DNA of 64,000 nucleotides from EW11 sp035765635 (lineage in GTDB: Bacteria > Verrucomicrobiota > Verrucomicrobiia > Opitutales > Opitutaceae): positions 62,001 to 126,000 of the forward strand of contig DASTWZ010000052.1 of the NCBI GenBank assembly GCA_035765635.1, read 5' to 3'. The notes under the pieces were generated by a model. It was not told the origin of the DNA and ran no database searches. It saw nothing but the letters and a program-made list of their open reading frames with translations. The position numbers and the translations under genes were made by a program. This document shows, in pieces, positions 57,926 through 64,000 of this stretch; position 1 is the first letter of the stretch, and the number at the start of each line of letters is the position of its first letter.

Positions 57926-58909
57926 TCAAGGTATTAAGACCGCGGCGCCGTTTAACCGACCGTGGCGCAGGTCGGAGAGCGCCGTGTTGGCTTCGCCGAG
58001 CGGGTAGGTCTTTACCGTCGTGTGCAGGTTGATGTTGCGAAGCGCGGCGAAAAATTCCTCCCCATCGCGCCGGGTAAGATTGGCCACAGAACGCAGATCG
58101 CGCTCCTCCCACAGCAGTCGATAGGGGAACGAAGGAATATCGCTCATGTGAATGCCCGCGCATACCACGGTGCCGCCCTTCACGACATCACGAAGCGCAA
58201 TGGGAACGAGTGCGCCGACCGGAGCAAAAATAATCGCCGCCTCAAGCGCCTCCGGCGGCGCGGTGCCGGAGTCGCCGGCCCAAACTGCGCCGAGTTGCCG
58301 CGCAAACGACTGCCCTTCGCTGTCGCCCGCGCGAGTGAACGCGAAAACGCGCCGGCCCTGAGCGGTCGCGAACTGCGCGAGAATGTGCGCGGCGGCCCCA
58401 AAACCATAGAGCCCAAGAGTGCGCGCAGAACCAGCGAGACGATAGGCGCGAAAACCAATGAGCCCCGCGCAAAGCAACGGTGCGGCATGCACGTCGTCGA
58501 AATTTTCCGGCAGCGGAAAACAGTAGCGCGCCTCGGCCACCGTAAATTCAGCGTAGCCGCCATCGATTTGATAACCGGTAAAGCGAGCGTGATCACAAAG
58601 ATTTTCGCGCGCACTCAGGCACCAGGGACATTCGCCACAAGTGTGGCCGAGCCACGGCACACCCACGCGCTGTCCGACGGAAAGCTTGCCCACGCCCGCG
58701 CCACAGCGATCGACGACGCCGACGATTTCGTGACCCGGCACGAGCGGAAGTTTCGGGTTCGAGAGCTCGCCGTCGCACACATGCAGATCGGTGCGGCAAA
58801 CTCCACAGGCGAGGACGCGGAGCCGAATCTGTCCCGGTCCAGGATCAGGCACTGGCAGATCGCGCTTCACGAGCGGCGTGCCAGGTCTTTCGAGCACCAT
58901 CGCACGCAT
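57926..58909 (-). CDS. Zinc-dependent alcohol dehydrogenase
   Basis: A 327-residue medium-chain dehydrogenase. Catalytic zinc site residues C38 (ACGVCRTDLH) and H60 (VPGHEIVG) are present, and the structural zinc Cys lie in HTCGECPWCLSARENLC. The NAD(P) region is short (YGFGAAAHILAQFA), with G-x-G-x-x-A. Overall it resembles AdhA/alcohol dehydrogenases of the zinc-type that lack some C-terminal residues. Substrate unknown; short alcohols or aldehydes likely. It is 18 bases downstream of the MBL gene, same strand. Confidence 0.9.
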   Translation of the reverse strand: MRAMVLERPGTPLVKRDLPVPDPGPGQIRLRVLACGVCRTDLHVCDGELSNPKLPLVPGHEIVGVVDRCGAGVGKLSVGQRVGVPWLGHTCGECPWCLSARENLCDHARFTGYQIDGGYAEFTVAEARYCFPLPENFDDVHAAPLLCAGLIGFRAYRLAGSARTLGLYGFGAAAHILAQFATAQGRRVFAFTRAGDSEGQSFARQLGAVWAGDSGTAPPEALEAAIIFAPVGALVPIALRDVVKGGTVVCAGIHMSDIPSFPYRLLWEERDLRSVANLTRRDGEEFFAALRNINLHTTVKTYPLGEANTALSDLRHGRLNGAAVLIP

Positions 58910-58927
58910 AGAGCTTTCAGACCGGCT

Positions 58928-59773
58928 TCAAACCACGAAGGGATTGAAGCGTCGTTCGTTGCCGATGGTCGTCAAAGGCCCATGGCCCGGCGCCACGACA
59001 GTGTTTTCGGGCAATTGGCTGAACACCCGACGGATACTTTCGGCCAGACGATCGCGGCAATAATACGGCGCGCCGACCGAACCGGCGAACAGCATGTCCC
59101 CCGAAATCAACAAAGGCGCCGCGTTGGGCACGCGCGTCGCGTTCACCAGGTAACAATTATGCGCTTCGACATGCCCAGGCGTGCTCAGCGTTTTCACTTC
59201 GAAACCGCCAAAGGTGAGCCGCGCACCTTCGCTGATCGAAAGCGCCGATTCTATGTTAGCGCCATCCGGCCGAAAAACCGGGACGGAGCCAAATTCGGTC
59301 AACGCTCCGCGAAGGCCCCCGATGTGCTCGGTCTCGTCGTGCGTCAGGAAGACCGCATCGAGCTTCGTAACATTTTTGGGCCAGACGCGGCGCAACAAAC
59401 CGAAGTCACTGCCTGTGTCGAAAAGCAAACCCGATGTGAGCGCGCAGTCGGCCACAATGTAGGCATTCGCCACGCCAATGCCGTGCGGCGTGCGCAACGG
59501 ATAAAGACAGAACGGCAGTCCGGCGATCTGCGGCAATGGGTAACGGCCCTGGGCCAGCGCGGACAGACCCACTTCGTTGATGCCGAGCGCAGCGGCCAGG
59601 CGGTGAAGTTCGTCGGGATGAAGATCGTAGCGGTAGTCGATGGCGTCCCGAATCTTCTCGCGGGCGACATCGGACCGCATCGCGACTTCCTGCTCGGAAA
59701 GATGCGCGGCGCGCATCGCCTTTTCCAAGACGTCGCCGAGTTCATCTTCGAGGGGAATGTGTTCGATAACCAC
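58928..59773 (-). CDS. HTH-like / metallo-beta-lactamase-fold hydrolase
   Basis: About 281 residues from GTG 59773. An ATG at 59857 in the same frame would overlap the pyrE start and add 28 poorly protein-like residues. An N-terminal helical part (VLEKAMRAAHLSEQEVAMRSDVAREKIRDAI..DLHPDELHRLAAALGI) looks like a small XRE-type HTH. The MBL fold follows, with LLFDTGSDFGLL, FLTHDETEHIGG in place of HxHxDH, STPGHVEAHNCY, ISGDMLFAGSVG and APGHGPLT. The altered first motif suggests a non-classical metal site. The substrate is unknown. Confidence 0.78.
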   Translation of the reverse strand: MVIEHIPLEDELGDVLEKAMRAAHLSEQEVAMRSDVAREKIRDAIDYRYDLHPDELHRLAAALGINEVGLSALAQGRYPLPQIAGLPFCLYPLRTPHGIGVANAYIVADCALTSGLLFDTGSDFGLLRRVWPKNVTKLDAVFLTHDETEHIGGLRGALTEFGSVPVFRPDGANIESALSISEGARLTFGGFEVKTLSTPGHVEAHNCYLVNATRVPNAAPLLISGDMLFAGSVGAPYYCRDRLAESIRRVFSQLPENTVVAPGHGPLTTIGNERRFNPFVV

Positions 59774-59855
59774 GATGAAAACATGATGCCACCGGCCTGC
59801 GGTGACCGCAAAAATGTTTTTGTTTTTTTGTGCGTAGGCGGCAGCGTGGCGGCCC

Positions 59856-60425
59856 ATGGACCCGTTTCAGCAGGAAGTTTTGGACATTTTCACGCGCACG
59901 AAGGCGCTCCTTTCCGGACACTTCGTCCTGCGTTCTGGGCTCCACAGCGGGCACTACTTTCAATGTGCGCAGGTTTGCCAGGACATGGGCGCTGTCTCGC
60001 GTTTGACCGAAATGCTCCTGCCGAAATTGAAGGAGTTCAGCTTCACCACGGTGCTCGCCCCTGCGATGGGCGGCTTGGTCATCGGCCAGGAAGTCGCTCG
60101 GCAGACAAAGTCGCGGTACATCTTTGCGGAAAAGGAAAACAACGTCCTGGTCATGCGCCGCGGTTTTAAATTCAGCCCAGGTGAACGCGTGCTGATCGTG
60201 GAAGACGTCGTGACGCGTGGCGGCCGGGTGCAGGAATGTCTCAAGATCGTGCGCGACGCCGGAGCCATCCCCGTCGCGGTCGCGATGCTCGTCGATCGCA
60301 GCTCAGGTTCAGCGCGCTTCGACGTGCCAGCCATCTCGCTGCTCGAACTCAGTTTCCCAACCTATCCCGCCGATCAACTGCCGCCGGATCTCGCCAAAAT
60401 TCCGATCGAGAAACCCGGCAGCTAA
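59856..60425 (+). CDS. pyrE: Orotate phosphoribosyltransferase
   Basis: A 189-residue enzyme attaching ribose 5-phosphate from PRPP to orotate in UMP synthesis. HFVLRSGLHSGHYFQCAQ near the N-terminus, LAPAMGGLVIGQEVAR and the PRPP-binding motif VLIVEDVVTRGGRVQE are present. ATG 59856 lies in CATG, which also reads ATG on the opposite strand. prs at 63 kb makes its PRPP substrate. A dispersed repeat follows the stop. Confidence 0.93.
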   Translation: MDPFQQEVLDIFTRTKALLSGHFVLRSGLHSGHYFQCAQVCQDMGAVSRLTEMLLPKLKEFSFTTVLAPAMGGLVIGQEVARQTKSRYIFAEKENNVLVMRRGFKFSPGERVLIVEDVVTRGGRVQECLKIVRDAGAIPVAVAMLVDRSSGSARFDVPAISLLELSFPTYPADQLPPDLAKIPIEKPGS

Positions 60426-60447
60426 GATCGTCCCACAAATCCCTTCG

Positions 60448-60649
60448 CCCACGAATCACCCGAAAAACACGAAATCATAAGACCATTTTTCCACGGAATT
60501 CACGGAAGACACGGAAACAGAAAAGGCATTCGGCTCGAAGGCAGGACCTGCCGCACTCACTCTGTTTTGTAAATTCTCTTTCCGTGCCATCCGTGTGTTC
60601 CGTGGGAGAATGGTTTTGGTCTTTTCGTGTCCTTCGTGTGATTCGTGGG
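60448..60649. repeat. Second nested palindromic repeat ('cacgaa'/'cacgga' type)
   Basis: Outer arms cccacgaatcacccgaaaaa.. (60448-60474) and ..tttcgtgtccttcgtgtgatt (60621-60649) flank inner arms ttccacggaattcacggaag.. (60487-60517) and ..tccgtgccatccgtgtgttcc (60579-60607), around a unique middle. It has the same organisation as the element at 57.8 kb. It separates the convergent pyrE and DegP-like genes and could act as a bidirectional terminator. Confidence 0.85.
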
Positions 60650-60654
60650 CTACC

Positions 60655-62079
60655 CTACTTCACCGGGATCGGCACATAACGCGGCGCGCCTCGGGCAATC
60701 ACGAGGAAAAGATTTCGTCCGCGCCCCAGGAGCTGCCGGGCGGACTCCACCTCGGAAACCGGTGCGCGGTTGATTTCGATGATGACCATGTTCGGCGCGA
60801 GGCGGTCGGCATACGGCGAACTCGGATCGACCGTCGTGATCACCAGACCATCATCCACCCGCGTATCCAGATTCAAACTACGGCGCACATCTTCGGTCAG
60901 TCGCGCGACGTGCACGCCCGGCAGTAGTTCGTCACTCGCGACGTCCCCAAGGGTGCCAAGCTTTACCTTGAGCGTCTTCTCCTTGCCATCGCGGAAATAG
61001 CGCAACGTCGCCTTCGAATTGGGCGGGAGTTGCGCCACGATCAGCCGCAATTCCTGGCGTGAGGCGACGGGTTTGTCGTTGATGGCCGAAATCACATCGC
61101 CGCGCTGCAGTCCGGCTTTTTCCGCGGGACCGCCCGCCGTAAGGTCGTTCACGATCACGCCGCGCGTGTCCTTTTTCAGACCGAGCGCTTCAGCAACTTC
61201 CGATGAAAGCGCATCCACCTCGACGCCGAGAAAGCCGCGTGAAACTCGGCCGGTTTCGATCAGACTGTGCATGATGCTGGCTGCGAGGTTCACCGGAACC
61301 GCGAAGCCGATGCCGATGTTGCCGCGCGAGGTGGACAAAATCGCGCTATTGATTCCGACGAGCCGTCCCTTGGCGTCGATCAACGCGCCGCCCGAGTTGC
61401 CTTGATTGATCGCGGCATCGGTCTGGATGAAATTTTCATAGCCGGCGACTTCCTCGAGAATGCCCACCTCGCGGCTCGTCGCGGACACGATTCCCATGGT
61501 GACCGTCTGCCCGACTCCCAATGGATTTCCCACGGCGAAAACGATGTCACCCACGCGCAGCTTGTCGCTGTCCGCGAGCACAACCGTCGGCAGGCCGGTG
61601 GCCTCGATCTTGATGATCGCGACGTCCGTCTTTGGGTCGGTCCCAATGACCTTCGCTTTGAATTCCCGACTATCAGCGAGCTGAACATTCAACTCGTCCG
61701 CGCCCTCGACGACATGGTTGTTCGTCAGCATGTATCCATCTTCGGATACAATCACGCCCGAGCCGAGGCCCTCCTCCTTGATATCGCGCTGCGGCGCTTC
61801 GAAGAAAGGAAACAGCGGATTTATCGGAGAGCGTTGGTGAATCGTCTTCGTCGAATAGACCGAAGCGACGGCTTTTTGCACCGGCGCGATGACGTCGGCG
61901 TACGTGACGAGGCCCGGCCCCTTGCCGTCGTTCACCGGCGAAGAATCGAGCCTGAGCTTCGGCTGCGGCTTGGGTTTTGCCTCTGGCGCAACCGATGAAG
62001 GCGCCCTTTCGACTCCCAAGCAGGGAAGCGAAAAAACAAGTACCGCGACGCAAAGCCAAATACGCAGCGAGCTGCTCAT
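60655..62079 (-). CDS. Periplasmic Do-like serine protease (DegP/DegQ/HtrA)
   Basis: A 474-residue exported protease/chaperone. An N-terminal signal (IWLCVAVLVFSLPCLG) is followed by a trypsin-like domain with triad H122 (TNNHVVEG), D152 (TDPKTDVAIIKI) and S229 (NQGNSGGAL). Two PDZ domains follow (about 285-370 GFLGVEVDALS.., about 385-470). It degrades or refolds misfolded envelope proteins. The gene is 62 bases downstream of prs, same strand. Confidence 0.94.
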   Translation of the reverse strand: MSSSLRIWLCVAVLVFSLPCLGVERAPSSVAPEAKPKPQPKLRLDSSPVNDGKGPGLVTYADVIAPVQKAVASVYSTKTIHQRSPINPLFPFFEAPQRDIKEEGLGSGVIVSEDGYMLTNNHVVEGADELNVQLADSREFKAKVIGTDPKTDVAIIKIEATGLPTVVLADSDKLRVGDIVFAVGNPLGVGQTVTMGIVSATSREVGILEEVAGYENFIQTDAAINQGNSGGALIDAKGRLVGINSAILSTSRGNIGIGFAVPVNLAASIMHSLIETGRVSRGFLGVEVDALSSEVAEALGLKKDTRGVIVNDLTAGGPAEKAGLQRGDVISAINDKPVASRQELRLIVAQLPPNSKATLRYFRDGKEKTLKVKLGTLGDVASDELLPGVHVARLTEDVRRSLNLDTRVDDGLVITTVDPSSPYADRLAPNMVIIEINRAPVSEVESARQLLGRGRNLFLVIARGAPRYVPIPVK

Positions 62080-62141
62080 ACGAATGGCTCCGAGTGGAGT
62101 CTAATTCCGAGCCGGCCGCAACTGGCCCGAGCCGAATCCGA

Positions 62142-63092
62142 TCAAAAGCCTTTGATCTGAAAAAGGCTCGTGACGCTCTCGTTCTTGCTGATGCGCATGA
62201 TCGCTTCGCCGAGCAGGCCGGCGACGCTCAGCACGGTGATCGGCAGGCCGCGAGCATCGAGCGGAATCGAGTCCGTCGTGATCAGTTCATCGATCAAGCC
62301 CGAGCGAAGACGCTCGTAAGCGATCTCGTTCAAGATGCAGTGGCTCACGGCCGCCCGGACGCTGCGAGCTCCGTGTTCACGCAAGATTTTCGCCGCGGCC
62401 GTCAAGGTGCCCGCGGTTTCCGTGATGTCGTCCACAAGGAGGATGTCGCAGTCCTTCACTTCGCCGACGACGTTGATCGCTTCGACCGTGGTCGCATTGC
62501 GGCGCTTCTTGGCGACGAGACCGAGACCGGCGCCAATCATGTCAGCATATGCTGCGGCCATTTTCATGCCGCCGACATCGGGAGAGCAGACCACGAGACG
62601 GTCCTTGTTGATGCTAGAAAGATAATTGAAGAACACCGGCGACGCGTAGAGGTGATCGACGGGAATATCGAAGAACCCTTGGATTTGCTGGCTGTGCAAA
62701 TCCATCGTGAGCACGCGATGCGCGCCCGCCGCCGTGAGCAAGTTCGCCACGAGCTTGGCGGTGATCGGCACACGCGGTTGGTCTTTGCGATCCTGGCGCG
62801 CGTAGCCGTAAAACGGAATGACTGCCGTGATGCGCTGCGCTGACGCGCGGCGCGCGGCGTCGATCATGATGAGCAACTCCATCAAATGATGGTTCGAAGG
62901 CGGACAGGTCGACTGGACGAGGAAAACGTCGTGGCCGCGGACGTTCTCGTTGATCTTAACGAACGATTCGCCGTCGGGAAAACTCGTGACGGTGGCTTCG
63001 CCGAGCGGCACGCCGATGCTCTTGCAGATGGCTTCTGCGAGAATGCGATTCGAGTTGCCGGAAAAAACTTTCGGCGAGGATTTGTTGCTCAT
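62142..63092 (-). CDS. prs: Ribose-phosphate pyrophosphokinase
   Basis: A 316-residue enzyme making PRPP from ribose 5-phosphate and ATP, for pyrE, purine, His and Trp pathways. It has FPDGESFVKINENVRGHDVFLVQST split motifs, RQDRKDQPR (flexible loop), TMDLHSQQIQGFFDIPVDHL and the PRPP-binding loop LLVDDITETAGTL. ATG 63092 gives the standard KVFSGNSNRILAEAI start. It lies between lpxD and degP on the same strand. Confidence 0.97.
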   Translation of the reverse strand: MSNKSSPKVFSGNSNRILAEAICKSIGVPLGEATVTSFPDGESFVKINENVRGHDVFLVQSTCPPSNHHLMELLIMIDAARRASAQRITAVIPFYGYARQDRKDQPRVPITAKLVANLLTAAGAHRVLTMDLHSQQIQGFFDIPVDHLYASPVFFNYLSSINKDRLVVCSPDVGGMKMAAAYADMIGAGLGLVAKKRRNATTVEAINVVGEVKDCDILLVDDITETAGTLTAAAKILREHGARSVRAAVSHCILNEIAYERLRSGLIDELITTDSIPLDARGLPITVLSVAGLLGEAIMRISKNESVTSLFQIKGF

Positions 63093-63115
63093 TTTAACGG
63101 AGATGTTGCGTACAC

Positions 63116-64000
63116 TTACGGCACGGCGGAAGTCTTTTTGAGCTGTTCTTCGAGGGCATCGACCCGCTTGAAGAGCTCGGGAAGTTTGCGGCGAAGGACG
63201 TTGACGCGCTGCTCCAGATTGTAAGGCAGACACGGGGAACCCTTGACTGTCGTGCCCGGTTCCAGGTCGGCATTCACGCCGCTCTGTCCATCGACCTTCG
63301 CCCCCCGACCGAGGCGAATATGGCCGGCCAGCCCTGCCTGGCCGCCCAGGACAACATAGTCCTCGAGAATCGTGCTGCCGGAGATGCCCGCCTGCGCGCA
63401 GATGATGCAATGCTTGCCGACGGTCACGTTGTGGGCGATCTGGACGAGATTATCGATCTTCGTCCCTTCGCCGATCAGGGTTTCGCTAAAACGGGCTCGG
63501 TCCAACGTGCTGTTTGCGCCGATCTCCACGTCATTTTCGATCACCACGCGCCCGACCTGCGGAATTTTTTCGTGCCGGCCCGAAACAAATTCGTAGCCGA
63601 ATCCGTCGGAGCCGACCACCACGCCGGGCTGCAACCGCACACGATCCTTCAGTATGCACTCCGCGGATACAATAACGCCTGGCATGAGCCAACAATCCGC
63701 GCCGATCTCGGCTGAACGGCCGATGAAAACTTGGGCCTGCAGATGAGTTCGCTCGCCAACCACGGCGCCGCTCTCGATCACGCAAAATGCGCCGATGGTC
63801 GCGCTCGCCGCGACTTTGGCATCAGGCGCAACAATTGCAGTCGGATGAACTCCCGGAGCAGGTTTCGGCCAGAGCGATTGCTCAATCCGCGTGCACAAAC
63901 GCGCCAAGCCCACCGAAGGTTTGTCGAGGAGCAGAAAAGCCTGATTTGCCTTTGGTTCTCCGACGAAATCGCGAGGGAGCAAAACCACCGACGCCAAGGA
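63116..64000 (-). CDS. lpxD: UDP-3-O-acylglucosamine N-acyltransferase (5' end beyond window)
   Basis: The last 294 codons of LpxD, cut by the window edge, so about 50-60 N-terminal residues are missing. A left-handed beta-helix of hexapeptide repeats (HPTAIVAPDAKVAASATIG, and so on) holds the catalytic His in NLVQIAHNVTVG. The C-terminal helices (LEQRVNVLRRKLPELFKRVDALEEQ) are typical. It transfers an R-3-hydroxyacyl group from ACP to UDP-3-O-acyl-GlcN in lipid A synthesis, which confirms an LPS-bearing outer membrane. It starts the lpxD-prs-degP run within the window. Confidence 0.96.
   Translation of the reverse strand, partial: SLASVVLLPRDFVGEPKANQAFLLLDKPSVGLARLCTRIEQSLWPKPAPGVHPTAIVAPDAKVAASATIGAFCVIESGAVVGERTHLQAQVFIGRSAEIGADCWLMPGVIVSAECILKDRVRLQPGVVVGSDGFGYEFVSGRHEKIPQVGRVVIENDVEIGANSTLDRARFSETLIGEGTKIDNLVQIAHNVTVGKHCIICAQAGISGSTILEDYVVLGGQAGLAGHIRLGRGAKVDGQSGVNADLEPGTTVKGSPCLPYNLEQRVNVLRRKLPELFKRVDALEEQLKKTSAVP

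Noticed and set aside
57962..60169. A 735-codon open frame on the plus strand across the alcohol dehydrogenase and MBL genes
   Set aside because: It is antisense to two well-supported genes, has no domain, and its Arg/His/Ala-rich composition is typical of a GC-rich shadow frame.
57783..60649. Nested palindromes considered as ends of an insertion sequence carrying the genes between them
   Set aside because: Each element is palindromic in itself and the genes between them (alcohol dehydrogenase, MBL hydrolase, pyrE) include no transposase.

Overview
The window is a GC-rich chromosomal segment from a Gram-negative bacterium. lpxD and hldD imply lipid A and heptose-containing LPS, and there are many secreted or envelope proteins. 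Soil-type genes (NHEJ set, PEGA, VIT/DUF2135, bacterial SUI1) together with the general gene style suggest Verrucomicrobiota. That assignment is an inference from gene content, not from a marker phylogeny. There is no rRNA, CRISPR array, prophage or intact insertion sequence. The two RNA genes are both proline tRNAs (GGG and CGG anticodons).

Layout. 0-9.4 kb: surface-glycan block with a partial GT2, a secreted clan-A glycosidase with duplicated C-terminal domains, a membrane GT2, two GT39-like polytopic transferases and a methyltransferase-GT2 fusion. 9.4-14.1 kb: tRNA-Pro, LOG, GluQ, Mog, MazG-like, Hsp20 and an eIF1/SUI1-like gene coupled to a small partner. 14.2-19.8 kb: complete 2-oxoglutarate dehydrogenase operon (sucA-sucB-lpd). 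19.8-26.2 kb: divergent pair of a pseudo-receiver with a 900-residue coiled coil and a PilM-like/PEGA/TonB-C fusion. This is the most unusual locus in the window. 26.2-30.2 kb: two paralogous lipoproteins flanking a HAD phosphatase, then rpiB, an esterase, a UPF0173 hydrolase and rpmB. 30.2-35.2 kb: response regulator with a degenerate histidine kinase, fabF-acpP-fabG and a CysJ-like reductase. 35.3-43.95 kb: rluB-type pseudouridine synthase, SH3 protein, folD, hybrid kinase, proC, hldD and a VIT/vWA/DUF2135 protein. 44-55.3 kb: secreted six-hairpin-like protein, then a stress/DNA-repair neighbourhood with a KGG-like basic protein, Rieske oxidoreductase, DUF4142, glgX and a split LigD polymerase, ligase and Ku. 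55.4-64 kb: tRNA-Pro, slipin-NfeD pair, alcohol dehydrogenase, MBL hydrolase, pyrE, DegP-like protease, prs and a 5'-truncated lpxD.

Intergenic DNA carries at least two related families of dispersed inverted repeats: nested 'cacgaa/cacgga' palindromes near 37.0, 57.8 and 60.5 kb, and a 'cagccttcagc' repeat near 55.5 kb. Several strong hairpin terminators separate convergent genes.

Functionally the block combines core metabolism (TCA E1/E2/E3, fatty-acid synthesis, PRPP, pyrimidine, one-carbon and proline synthesis) with envelope construction and stress survival. The coherent accessory modules are the glycan cluster, the end-joining set and the PEGA/TonB plus coiled-coil pair.
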